The notes under the pieces: model-generated
Told to the model about the DNA's origin: nothing
The model's input: only the letters and a program-made list of their open reading frames with translations
Database searches by the model: none
Program-made: the position numbers and the translations under genes
NCBI GenBank assembly: GCA_020055645.1
Contig: CM034547.1
Span: 48,982,909-49,046,908, forward strand
Direction of reading: 5' to 3'
Length of the DNA stretch: 64,000 bases
DNA from: Tomocerus qinae
Lineage: Eukaryota; Arthropoda; Collembola; Entomobryomorpha; Tomoceridae
Part shown: positions 50,332 through 63,401 of the stretch, one piece after another
How the letters are laid out: every line of letters begins with the position of its first letter
How positions within the stretch are numbered: position 1 is the stretch's first letter

Positions 50332-53300
50332 TGAAAGCCATTAAAAAATGTTTTTTACCCTGGAAGTAACAATAGTAGTACAGGAATGAGAGTTTTGAGT
50401 AATATTACTAGCATGTAAGTGAATATTTAAGATTAGTTACAAATTTCTAAACCATGATACAATTACAAAGGCTATTTGTTAGTGAGGGGTATTTCGTTTT
50501 GGAATGCCACACATGACGTTTGAATGCTCTGATTTCCACGGTTGTTGTATTAGTTGCAAAGTCGCAACACGAACTAAGGGACATTGTCATTTATTTATGC
50601 ACGAAAGGCAATAAATAAGTTGTTAATGGAACTAATGTTTCATAGAGCACATCAATTTAAATTAAAATGACGTGACATGGCACATCAGACAGAAAATACA
50701 TGCTATAAAACTGAAGTGTTACAAGGTATTTGCTTTGATATCAATTGGTGATGTAACGCATAATGCAAGTATTTGCATATTATTTCAGAATACTATTTTG
50801 AAATGGTAATTAATGACAGCAATGATTATTATTGCGAAATATGCAGAGGTGTAATTGAAGATAACTCAATTTACACTAAGACTGTGGTGCGTGTAGGTTT
50901 GTGATACCACTAGACATGTTCATTGTAGGGGATGTCAATGTTACAGTATAATTTAGTAAATGTAGGCATTTGTATTAGGTACAATACAGTTCTCAAAAGG
51001 TTAATAGTATGATTAAGTCTGTATAAGTTTGATATATCTTGTAATGAAGCTCAGCAGGTGTTTATTGCGATTGTAGGGGAGACTCTAAAGTACTATAATA
51101 ATCGTTGTCATAAAATGTGGTTTGTAAAATTGTAGCAGGCAACAAAGGGAATGAAACCTCTTGATTTCTCATGGTCGTTAGTGGACGTGGTGATTTATTG
51201 CTAGTTTTATGTGAAACGCGAGATTTTGCAATTTATCTGTAAAAATCATAATGAATATGAGATATTCAAATAAATGCTACATACCGATGTTGATAACGAG
51301 AGCGGTACTTTCTTTAATAAAATGGAAGAATCTACCATAGATAAAGGAACTTTGTGAAAACTTACACTTGATTCGGAATTAAGATTGTCGATCTGATTAA
51401 TATTTCCTGGAAGTTCTATTACTGTAAGACAATAGATTTTTAATTCATTCATACCTTAGCAGTCTTAAGAAGATAATGCACACCATTTATATATCTGCTT
51501 TGTATTTACATTTTTGATTAGTAAGAATTCAAAGTACCTAGATACAAGATACAAATGCTTTAGTCAAAGGAAATATATATTTAGTAGATAGGTAGGTATA
51601 TTATGATAAGTTAACAAAATTAAGTCAAGTTCACGGACATTAAAAAATGGAAGTTAGAGTAAATACTCTATTGAAGCTCTGCGATGTTCAAGAAAAATTA
51701 CCCTTTTGAACCTGCCCAGTTGCATAGTTATGTATTAAATGGGTATTTAAACTGTAGTTGATAAGTTGATACCGTAGTATGTAGCAGTAACTAAAATGCA
51801 TTTAATGATGCCTGTATAAATGCATACCTGCTATCTATTTTGCAGAAATAAAATTATTGTAATAAAAAGCGAACGTTAACCTTCCTTACCTGTTAACGTC
51901 AGAAATGCAATAATTTGCTAAAAAATAATAAAGTAATAAATAGTAAAAGGGATAGTAGCTATTCATGGAATTCCGAAGCTAATAATATGTAAGTAAATTA
52001 AGTAGAAAGAGCCATGGGCAATTTTAGTTTGATCATATCATTTGTGTATGTATTACAGATCTGTAATTACTAGGTTGGTGCGTTGTAGAGATTAAGACTT
52101 TTATCTACATAGCAAAGTCTTAATGCATGATATGGGTTCGGCCTATTCGAATGTGAATTGTATGAAGATGCATCTGGATTGAAGTGTTATTAGAAACACG
52201 TGCGTGGATTTATTAAACAATCTAGATTCCAGATTAGCACTAAATCAAACCCTTCTATTATTAACATTCATAGCTATATCTTGAAAGACTGAATAATAAA
52301 TTGTATAGAGCTACTTTATTACTCTCCGAGCTCCAACTATCAAAATCAACTTCTTCATGTAGTCTTTGTGAGTTCATTTTCATATCAATTTTGGTTAGAT
52401 GGTGGTCCTGCCCTTTATTGGGGTTTGCAATTTATCTAAAGTTGTTTATTAAACTGTTCTGCGTGTATGAATCTAAACTAGACAGTATTAGCATAGTACC
52501 TAAGATAGCAATGTAATATTGCATACAAATGGGAAGGAAAAGTACTACTAGTAATCTTTGACTTGTAACTCATTAATAACGAGTAGGTAGTAAGAAATAG
52601 TACTGCATTTTCATTTTTCACATGTAAATTTGGTTTTGCATAAATCACAAGAATACAATAGCATCCTGACTATTACGATTACACAGTAGTACATATATGA
52701 CAAATGAGGTTTACTATTTGCTGTCAATCCTTTAATATACAACTAATACTAAGTTACTTAGTGATGTAATGTGTCATGTGTCTAAACCTATGTTATTACG
52801 TTTAAGATATGGTATTCAAATGATATATATAGGTATTACATTTATAGGGACACACTGACTAAAAGATTTGATAACATTGCAATTTGAATGGTGTAAGGGA
52901 GCATGTATGTAAATGTACTTGAAAATATGGCATTTATATTTATATATCAAAAAACGAAGGAGCTTGCATTACATACAAAAATATATAACGTAGTCATGTG
53001 CATAGTTATGTGACTGTAAGGGAGGTCACAGTTAGTTAGAAAAATCAGATTTAATTTCAAGATAAGTCGCACACACAAGTTATTGGACATTAATAACTGT
53101 CTGAGACTTGCTATGTTATGCATATCATATGTTTCATCATAAGATCGTTTTCTTTGCTTTCTTGCTTGCCGTGTACTGTGCAAACTCTAACATCTTGTGT
53201 GTGCTTACATTTCGCACTTTACATCAAATCCCTCCGTGTATCTTCATGCGCTATTCCTATCTGTAGTCAGAATACACATACTACTTACCCAGACAGTGTA

Positions 53301-54221
53301 TTATATTCTGTATTATCTCAGACATCATATTAGTTGAACTGCAGGAAAATGGGCTGGTCTCAATTGAACGGCAGGATACCTAAGTACACAAAAAGCAACT
53401 TTGAGTCTGAATACGAAAATTAGAGTTCAGTTCAAGTTTAAGGCAAAAGGGTAAAATCAATCCGATAATACAAGTATTAATGAAAAAATTGCAACCATCA
53501 CCATTTACTTGTATCTATCTTTTTTGCTATATTATTATTCTAGATACAAAGACACAAACAGTTATGTATATAGTTTTACTATATATATTAGTTCGTGTTA
53601 TAACTTATATAGTGCTATGTGGTAATTTCATGTAGATAAAGGAAAGATATATTATTTTAGCTCAAAGCACCAGGCTAACACCCCACCTGACTGATGTGCA
53701 TGAACAGATATGTAGATTATCTTTGCGTAGCATGGCATGCTGTTGTTTGCAAGCAAACTCCAGGAGGAATTCTGTGCAGAAAAAATTAACCGGTCTCTTT
53801 CCAAATCAGCCATCAAAATCAACCTGAACTGAGTTCTTGTTTTGCATGCTTGGTAAATAGATGCATACAAATGCAAAGATCTGTTCTGTGGAATATTAGA
53901 GCGATTATTTGCGTTAACAATTTTTCAAGGGAGAGAGAGGCAGATTGGCAAGTTCAAAGTAATCTTTTTCGCATTTCCAATTCACGTTAGTGTTTTGAGT
54001 TGCTAAAGAAAACATTTAATTTGATTCATACAATTTCTATCGTAGCAATAATGTGAACGAGTGCATGTAAAACAATATCTGCAGGTATAGACATAATAAG
54101 TTGTAGCAAATGGTATTTATTTACAATTTGCAATTGTAAATACTACTAAGATTACTTTGCTGGTAAAATCTTACGAACGGACAGATGTGTGCAATAAGCA
54201 TACTTGTCTCAACAGTAGTAG

Positions 54222-54428
54222 CTAGCTGTAGTACAGATAGAGAAACTGGACAGGCTTTTTTGTTGTTTCAATAATCCAATCGGTAGTCTTGGTGGTGTCC
54301 ACAAAGTAATTTGATCTCACTTTTCTCATGGTATCGTCTGTCTTGTCAGATGTAGGTATTCTGGTTGTTTGTCTTCCACCCAAATTGCAAACACTAGCTA
54401 TAGCACATATCACTAGGTAATAATTCAT
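54222..54428 (-). CDS. candidate small secreted Thr-rich protein (68 aa), nested in intron
   Basis: The frame begins MNYYLVICAIASVCNLGG, a good signal-peptide shape (hydrophobic residues 4-13, small residues before a possible cleavage), followed by a hydrophilic, Thr/Lys-rich mature part: RQTTRIPTSDKTDDTMRKV, later TTKTTDWIIETTKKP, ending YLYYS and a stop. Such a charge/Thr pattern is less typical of chance frames here, which tend to be rich in Phe, Tyr, Ile and Cys. It would be nested in the 14.9-kb intron on the opposite strand. No family is recognised. Chance remains quite possible at this length. Confidence 0.28.
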   Translation of the reverse strand: MNYYLVICAIASVCNLGGRQTTRIPTSDKTDDTMRKVRSNYFVDTTKTTDWIIETTKKPVQFLYLYYS

Positions 54429-55414
54429 GTCACACGGTAGAAGACATAAGGTAGATACAAAAAGTGTACCTATTACACAGAAGATTGGTTATGTAACTTT
54501 GTCGTACTATTTACTCCTGTACTATAAATCAAGTAATCCCTTTTAATACGTATTACACAGGTGTAATGTGTGAATGTGAGTATCATTGTTGAGAATGAAG
54601 TATTATTAATTTTAATGATTGTCGATTGGAGCCAAACAGTATAATAAGATAGCAGGTCAGACGTAAAGAATCTACTACACTATAGATTAATTTCTTCAAA
54701 TGAAATGTTCGCCTTGTTGAAGCATATTGATATTCAAGTAGGATTATTATAAAGAAGCTTCACTACCTGTTGTGTGCAGATGAGGATGTAGAGATCTATC
54801 ATTGGGAATGATTATATGTTACAATAGCTCCAAAGTGATATTTAGAATGAGTGTCTCCTTTTGGAGATGCCCATTAGACAAATGTGAAAGCATGCATATT
54901 GCAATTTAAGTCAGTGGAGTAATAAAAGGGTAAGCTCTATGATTTTGTTCATTTGCATATTCGCACCTGTAAACAATGTGTAATGCGCAGTGTAGTGTAC
55001 ACATTGTTATTTTACATTGAACTTGAGGATGTAATTGTACTTGTTCAGAAAACAATGCGCTATTGCCAAAGTTAGCATAAAAACTCACTTTTTCCCCTTC
55101 TGCTCCATTTTTTTCAAAATGTTTATCGCTAGTCCGTATTATAGCTATAGTATAAGTATAGTATGTAGTAGTATTTAGCGAGGGGTAAATATTAGATGTA
55201 AACTGTATCAAGTATTCAGTTAACATAAGCATTTTATCGTTGGAATCATCTACGAATAGTTCAGTTCAACTCATTGTCAGGCAGTCTCGTTAGCTTTGGA
55301 TCAGTCTACTCTATTCCTTCTACATATTGTATACAATGGCTTAACGAATGCTAATCTCAATCTAGAATCTCGAAAAGTGTCAGTCTAGTACATCTACGAC
55401 TGTGCTAAGCGTAT

Positions 55415-55705
55415 ATGCCATACTTAATGTGTCTAATCAGTTTCCTCCTTAATGCTACACATCTTAAGGAAAAATTTTTCTCACATCAAGCAATTTTAAC
55501 ACGTATGTTCGATACAATGAACTACAATTGTGAATTTTTCGGTTTACTTTGTCTGTCGGTCGTTCTGTACGGTATTTATCTGCTGTCGTTTCTCCGCCCA
55601 ACGTTTTTAATGCTCTTTCTATTTGTCAGTAAATGTTCGATATTTCCGATCGCATACACATTTGCCTTTGTGTTCAAACATCGACTGGCAATCGATAATA
55701 CGTAA
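55415..55705 (+). CDS. possible small membrane-protein frame (97 codons)
   Basis: The frame begins MPYLMCLISFLLNATHLKEK and contains hydrophobic stretches around residues 42-60 and 64-88 (FFGLLCLSVVLYGIYLL, then FLMLFLFVSKCSIFPIAY), ending FKHRLAIDNT. The DNA is richer in CpG (GTTCGATAC, TTCGG, CGATCGC) than nearby intron. It might be a fragment of a multi-pass protein, or AT-rich DNA translated into hydrophobic residues. There is no family match I can defend. Confidence 0.18.
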   Translation: MPYLMCLISFLLNATHLKEKFFSHQAILTRMFDTMNYNCEFFGLLCLSVVLYGIYLLSFLRPTFLMLFLFVSKCSIFPIAYTFAFVFKHRLAIDNT

Positions 55706-58700
55706 TTTAAAAAGCTTAATACATCTGCAGACAATATGATACAAACTTTAACTACAAGGTAGTGTACAGTCGATTGCATTTTTCTGGTTTGTACTTATTA
55801 GTAGATACCTACCTAATGAAAAAAAGGATTCGATTATTCTACAAATAAGGTGTGTTGGGTTGGATTTACTCTTCGATGCATTTAGTTGTGATTTAAAATT
55901 GTATTTTACCGATGATATGAGTTCTTGCCCCTAGAGAATTGTATCGAGTATAGAACATCCTTTACTAGATACACTGTTAGACAATAGTAGATATTTCTCG
56001 AGAAATCTACAGAAGAAAATGAAGGTGAAATTAAATGCCTAGGTGTGTTGAGAACAAGTGTTTGAACACAATCAGTTCGGCTCATTGTCAGCGTCAAACT
56101 AACCGACCAAGAGGATGCTGATTAAATATCCGACAGTTATTGTTCTTTACGATTGCAATAATTTCAAAGCTGAAATAGCTTTTAAGACAGGAAGGGGAAG
56201 GTAGTTATTATTGTAGTTTATTAGCAGTCTATGCTAAAAACTGGCGGATTGTGATTTGCTTAAGTGTGAGGAGTCTAACCTCAAGTTGCTACTTACTTTA
56301 TTTCATTGTATGATTAACTCGGAAAAGGTTGCTAAGCTTCTTGTGATTCAAGGAATGAGCAGTGATATAGTATGTAAGTAATAAGTGAGTTGAATTACAA
56401 AATGTAAATGGTAGCAATGCTTGTTTTCCCATTTCTAAAGATCTTTGGTACAGATGTAGGAAAACGCCACTACTTAAAGCAAATTAGCTTATTAACAGTG
56501 GTAGAGCAAGTTAATTCAATTGCAATGTAACTATCAGCTAATTAATTGCACTCTGGGTGGAGGATACTAACGCCTGAACCTAACTTATACCTTATGTACC
56601 TACTGTCAAGTATCACACTTACGAAAATCAGTATTCAACAAAAGATCCTTATCACAATGTAATTCCTAAAGGTTTGTTACAAATGGGACCGTAATGGATT
56701 CAGCAAGATTGTAGATATGCATAAGCTCTTGACTTTGCTAAAATTTCCATCCGCGTGATGATGAGCTTTATGTGCTTAGCTCAAATGACGTAGTATGCAC
56801 TCTTACAAGTTCGGATTGTACAAAGAAACCCTATTATTCCATTCTACTGCGATGCAAGAACGCTGAGAGCAACTCAAGTGTAATGTCCAATCCCTTTCAT
56901 GTAGATTTCAGACAAAAAAATGATAATGCATTGTAGCAACATGCAGAAGGCAGTAGCAATCTGGTAATAACTGTATGATTTATTTTATGTTTATGTGTTT
57001 GAATAACAGACCTACCAAAGGCAACTTTCATTTCATTGGCTTTACCTTGCATTTTTCACGTTCTATTTTGTAATAATTGGAGCGGTTATTAGAGACAAGA
57101 CAGTTACTTGGAGGTATGCTGTACAAACATCTGTAGAGAGAATCCTAGTTTGTCGCTATCTGTTTTTCTTGATGACTTGCAAAACTCGTATCTTGGTACG
57201 GAATAGACCGATAGTTTTGCTGCATGTATTTATTAAGTAGCGGTAGACAATTATTAATCGTATCTAATTTCATTTACGTTGAGGTTGAGATGAAGGAATT
57301 TGCTTTCTTTCTATCCTAAACCAAATGTGGTAGGTACCAAGTAAAGATATATGATTACCTGAGTTTTGTATTAACTAATGTAATTAGAAACAAAACCCTG
57401 TTCTTAAAACCTAAGACATAATTAGGAAAATTGAAACTTCAGCTTGTTATTGTTTATGGAGTTTAACAATTTTTTATCAAGTTAATGCTTGTGTCAGACA
57501 CACATATCATTTTAAATCAAGGCTTATCAGGTTTTAAACCTTCATTAACTCCAACAGGTTAAGTATATGTTCAAAATTTTATTGTATCTATGCTTTTAAG
57601 AAGTAGTTCTAGGTTAAAACTACGTAATGCAGTGTTATTACTCAATATGTAATTATTATTCTTAATACACTACTTATCTCATAATATTGCAAAAAAGATC
57701 ACGTATGAATGTCATAATGTATAACTCTGCGACAGTGGGTATAATTAGTAGGCATGTAAACCAGCTTTAAGTGGTTTTCATTTTCAAGTTTGTGTAGTTA
57801 GGGGTTTATACAGAATTTGAGACCTACGTTGATGACGCCGAACATTGATGTTTAGTGGGTACATAATGTGCATGAAGTGTAATAGTTTCGTATGCTGTGT
57901 ATGCTATAAAGTATAAAGTAAAATCAAGGTAGATGTAAACCAAGAAAATAAAGTTTTCAGTGTTTATGCTATCATAAATACGTAAGTGTACTTTCAGTTT
58001 TTCAATCTAGTTCATAACAAGGTTTTAAAGTTCTGTATTATTAAAACATAATAACAAGCCAGTTAATGACAAAGTAGATAATAGTTTTGTAAGCATTGTT
58101 AAGAAAACATTTTTAAGATTCGTCTCTTGTTCCAAGAAGGTTTAATACGCCCTATCCTGGTATCATTTAATAGAACACAGGAGATATGAATCGCTCTATT
58201 GAAGATTCCTATGTAATTAAAAGGGAAAAGTTTAATAATTCCTCTGTATTTACACATGGTGTTATTACGAATTGTACTTTACATTCCACAATGTCAACAT
58301 AATATTATCGACACACCCCGATTTAGTTAGATAAGTAGAATGTTATTATTGTTAAAACAACGTTTTCTGATGCAAACCATATAAGATTATTAACCCAGCA
58401 GAGGACATAAGAAACTCGTTTACAGCTTATCTGTCTATAAAGGAAGAAGTACAGTTGCAAATGGGCATCACACCGGATTGTGTCTTTTAAGTTTACCTAT
58501 TGGAGTGTTTATCGACACTTTAAAACGAGTATTGCACTAAATCTGATTTCCTTTAAGCATATTTGGTAAGAAAAAAGTAGATTTAACGAGAATTAGTTGG
58601 TAGCTTACTAATGTTGGGTTGTATATGAAGGCGATATACTAGTAGATGTTTGATAGTTGAATAATAATTATTGTGGGTTTTGCATTAGAATAGGAATGGT

Positions 58701-60686
58701 AAGCACGCCTTGCCTTACTCAATGCATAAATAACCTTAAGACCCAAAGACAAGAGTAAGTGAAGAGAACCTTTTTTGTCGCTTTGAATTGGTTCACTCAG
58801 TCTTTTGTTTTGAGCATTACAAGGAAAATAAAGAAGACAAGAGCACAACAGTTGGCTTGATGTAGGAATGGCACATCGTGGATGGTATCCAGTGTAGTGT
58901 GTGTAATGTCGTGTCCGTGGCCATGAGTCATTTCATCATGGCAATGGCCCGGCACAAGCCATCATCCTCTCCTTCTATATAACTTTTTTTGTAAATTGTT
59001 TGTGACTGTTTTAAATTGTTGTGGGTGGGTATCAACAGAGATCAGGCGTAAAAACTAGAGCCTTCTTCTTTTCTCTTCTAAATATATCTATTGTACCATA
59101 ATTGTGTCTTTAAGTCACACTCGACTCTTTCTAACATAAGTTCTCTGAAAGTGTCGTGCCGTAAAAGTTATACGGTTTTACTGTGGCAAATGCTGCAGAT
59201 GTCTTTTGTACTTATACTATGTCTTACCAAGTAATGGTTTACCACTGTATAATTAAACGGGAGGAAGGAGGATGACGAATAAAATTAAATGACTGGGCGA
59301 GGTGACTATTGGCCTGGTGGTATTGTAAGATAAGCAAAAAATCTATAAGGCTGGTTTTTGAATTGCCTAGTAAAATTCATGGCCATATTGCCACAATACA
59401 ATCTAACAGGTAGTTATATAGGAGGTTGGTATAATTAAATACGATCTTACATTACATACCATTACATACACAGGACGTATGAACGGGTGTTCTTATTAGG
59501 CCATAAGCTGTAGGGCTAAAACAGGTACAGATGAAAAAAATACAAAAATTGATTTCCTGACGAATAGTAAGGGTGAGAGAAAAACAATAACTCAAGTAGG
59601 ATGCTTGATGCTACTTGTTCATAGCTAGCTCAACAATAAATTAAGCTCAAGAAATATTGCAGATTTCCTGTTTACTTGTAGTGAGACTACTTGCTCCATT
59701 TCAGTACCTATACTGTAACAAAAGATAGGAATTTCTTAAGAGGGGAATTATAAAGATAGTGACTATTGTTGTAATTTATTCTTATTTTGCGATCTTTTTT
59801 TTCTTCATTTCCTTCTTACCACTCAAGTTTGGAAAAAAACCAAAAATCGACCTTATTTCAAGCTCAAGTTATGCTTACATAGCCTTAATCTTAACTTAAT
59901 TAGATTTGAGACACAATTTGCCAAGCAGTGACAGATGTTCATTAGCTTAAGTACATACATGTGTTATGTAATTATAATAAATGTCTTCCTGATTTCATTG
60001 GATATGACATCGTGTAATTGTACCGTCATCATGTTGCCTATTTTGTCCTTTTGTCGTTGCAAATATTCATTTCCGATTTAGTAGTTGTCGTTTTCTCAGA
60101 TTATGAAAAACAACAAAACTACAATAGTTCAAAGAATTGGGGCATATGAATTACTATAGTTTGCATGTACTTGCTTACAATTAAACAATAGTATGAAAAA
60201 ATATTAAAAGTGCTGACGAATGAAATGAATCACAGGATGAAAAGCAGCCGAGCCAGTTTCCTTTCATTTACTAATGTAATGCGGTGACTGACTGACTTAC
60301 TGACACTTTTAGAATCCTTTAATCATCGTCAGTGGTTTATGTGTGTGAAACTTATACAGGTGTATATGTATAAGCAACGTAAATAGCTTAGGTTGCTTGC
60401 ATGTAAGAGTTCAGTGAATAATTTCTAAGGAAGAAATGTTCGAAATAAAACAGAATGCTGTGCTATAAAATGAACATCCTATAGTGGAAAAACCACATTT
60501 ACCTTTAAACCCATCGAAGGAAGGAAGAAGTTTTAACGAAACACGAACTTCTTTTGGAGAGAACCTTTACTGGTGATAAATTGTAGGTACCTGTAGCAAA
60601 CTGTGTAGTAGACATATATTATGTAAAGAGCAAAGTTACCATCATTTATTTGAAGCTGTACAGAATTGACTTCATTTAGTGGAATA

Positions 60687-60920
60687 CTATATCAGTATAT
60701 GCGTACCCAAACGCTGTACCACCTCTCTAGCATTTGGAATAAATTCTAAATAAAGCAAATGATAAACATAGCGTATAGTTAGTGTCAGACAGTTCTTGTT
60801 CTGTTTTGAGTTGAGGTAAGGAGATGCTGATGATGATGTTGATCTTGATTTAGTTCTAAACTCGATTTCATTCTTCTTCTGTAAAGAAGAGTCGAAATGG
60901 ATGGACGGTTCGTTGCTCAT
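60687..60920 (-). CDS. candidate nested antisense reading frame (77 aa)
   Basis: ATG at 60920 has a fair context (GAACATGAG) and opens MSNEPSIHFDSSLQKKNEIE, then FRTKSRSTSSSASPYLNSKQ and NKNCLTLTIRYVYHLLYLEF, ending PNAREVVQRLGTHILI. The first 43 residues are hydrophilic and Ser/Lys-rich, with third-position G/C use above the local background. The second half is more like background. It may be a first exon running into intron sequence; the only donor-like GT in the first half is weak (CGA|GTTTAG). No family is recognised. Confidence 0.22.
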   Translation of the reverse strand: MSNEPSIHFDSSLQKKNEIEFRTKSRSTSSSASPYLNSKQNKNCLTLTIRYVYHLLYLEFIPNAREVVQRLGTHILI

Positions 60921-63401
60921 GTTCTGCTCACTTCCACTTTTCCATTTCCGACCACCCAGGCATAACAGAGTAGCCTCTAACTCCTCTTCATGTTATTTCG
61001 TCTCTGATGTGGTATATAATGTAGCGGGAGGGCAGTTATTCCTATACTTGATATGAACCATCTCTTACGCAATGTGCCCATTGTTCAAATGCCCCAAAAG
61101 AGTGTCAGAGCAGAGGAAAATGGTAAATTAAACCAAAAAATGACTGTGCTTATTTCAAAGCCATTATTCATTATAATGATTCACCTTTCCTCATCTATCT
61201 CCACTCGAAGGAAGTTACTCCATCTAAAAATTCAAATGCACCATCATCATCATATATAAAATAATAAATATTACGGTTGCGTTGATAGTGCATTGTATAC
61301 ATGTAAATGGGATTTTGCATACAACCACACGAAACTGTTAAGCATTAGGAGTACCAGAATCATCATTGTTATCTGTTGTTACATAGATATATTTATTACA
61401 GCTAGACTAAAGTTACATGACATGGACTCCTGTCGAGTTCAATGGGAACACCAATGAAACTGAGCCCTGCTATATTATTCCTGTCCACATAAATGTCTCT
61501 GTGACTATCTGGTAATGTAGTACATAATGAAGTAAATATGCGACAGTAAAGCTGTTTTACAATCTCAAGTGAAAACATAAACGCTGAATCCTATTTCACA
61601 TCATGCGATTTTTGTGAATTATAATTTGCTTATTGTTCATTATTATCTAAGCTGTACCTGTACTTGCATAGTAATATGCATATAAACTGCTAATCTTAAT
61701 ATTTGTGATCTCACAGTTAGCTTCCTTACCATTCCATGACTGTGAGAATATAAACTTCGTACACAATTTACACTTTACAAACCACTAACTTGTAAATTGA
61801 ACCGGACATTTGAAGATATTTTGCATGTTATTTTGCATAGCTCAAATTACTTACTCTAAGATGCAAAATATGTAATGTTTGTCATTAGTTTTCAGTGTGA
61901 ATCGTCCTAAAGTGTGTGAAAAAATGCAATTTCGATTAATCAAAAGGCATTGCAAAGTAGAATCAATTCTAATCAAACCATTGAAGTTGTGACGAGTTTA
62001 TGATACTTATGCAGTAGATGCTGATCACTGTATCAGGATTTAGCGTACACAAGTGAAAATTAAGTAGTAATTTCTCTAATGGCAATGGCAATAATATAGG
62101 TAAGAGCTCTAGCTTTGATAAGTCAACATCAAAACGTTAACGTTCCTGTTCCTTATTTCCTGTCCAATTTGCTTTCGCCTGCTGTCGTTTCTTTTTCTCT
62201 CAAGTTGAGTATTCACTGATGAAACAGGAAAAAATGTACTTCTGTTTCCTTACCCCTCATTCATTGAAAAAACTGTTGCTGTTGGACATTATCTGTTTAT
62301 GTGGAAAGGAAACATCACCAACCAAGGTGCTTTATGCGAATGTTCTTTGTAAGATGCACAATAATGCATGTATTGTTTGAATTGCATCTGAAGTGGAGTG
62401 AAACAAATGCCTTGAATTTTCTGACGGGAAAGAGACAAGAAAGAAAGAACACGATGTGATGGGAGTTGCTAAAGGCAATGCATATTATAGGACTTAAATA
62501 ACAATACAAAAAAAGAAGTCATATAAGCCAAAGTCTGCTGTGTACTTGCACTACTACGCTGAACTGTGCAATACAAATATTATGGCAGTTCCTAATGGTT
62601 CCTTTTGTTTTTATTTCTTTGACGTGACACGGGTGATGGGGACCTAGCCTGACTTCATTCTACACAATGACACAAGACAAATGTATCTAAAATGAGGCAA
62701 AAAACATTTCTAAATAGCTCTACATGTACTTTACGCAATTGCTTTTTGAACGATGAGACGATTCTGAATACACTTTGTTTTTTTACTCAAGTAATGTAAT
62801 ATGAGGTGTCTCACTCAAGTAGTTAGTTGATTTTAATGCTTAAATTGTATCCACTTAACTTGATTAACCGTAAGCCAACAGATATTAGTGTTAAAGGTAC
62901 TTGAACTCGGATCAAATGAAGGCAGCTTGAAGTATTTGTTTGTACTTAGAGTAAGGATAATAACTTTTTGTTGCGTAGAAGTAGTTGATACAAATAGTAA
63001 GACACAGTCAAGTCAAAAAGCATTCAAATTACTGTAACAGTGCAACCTTCTGTCTGAAATGATTTTAAATAGAAATAAACAAGCCGAGAGAGTATAATAA
63101 CTCGAAATAATGATCATCTGCCGCGTTTAGCGTTTGCAAAAAACAACTTAGCGAATTAATTTATGGGTGGATAAGTCCTCAATTTACTTTTGTGTAAATG
63201 CTTTAAACTTGAATCTATATAAGTATGCAGTTTGTAAAGTATTGTGATGTAATTACTGCAAATACGGAGAATGGTACATGGTGCTTTGAATTCTGGTTTT
63301 AAAAATAAGGAATACAGCTAATTAGAAACAATAACCTATAGTTTGATGTAATATGGTTTTTAGTCTTATTCCCTAATGAATGTTTGTGATTGACACAACA
63401 G

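Larger units (their letters stand above)
48551..63401 (+). other. intron, phase 0, 14.9 kb
   Basis: GTAAGA to CACAACAG. It holds the candidate alternative 3' exons and nested frames listed above. The rest is AT-rich with no recognisable repeat family. An AP-1-type word ATGAGTCAT lies at 58923-58931 in a short GC-richer patch. Confidence 0.75.

Noticed and set aside
53344-53379. Short phase-0 run ENGLVSIERQDT then stop
   Set aside because: The acceptor is weak and the run is too short to separate from chance.
54906-55232. 108-codon frame on -
   Set aside because: Tyr/Thr/Cys-rich chance translation; nothing protein-like beyond length.
56909-56967. Possible cassette exon after CCCTTTCATGTAG
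   Set aside because: Its 59 bases would leave phase 2, while the next exon needs phase 0.
61036-61118. Exon-like stretch reading NHLLRNVPIVQMPQKSVRAE before ATG|GTAAAT
   Set aside because: No acceptor with a pyrimidine tract opens this frame after the stop at 61017, and the phase does not suit the host intron.
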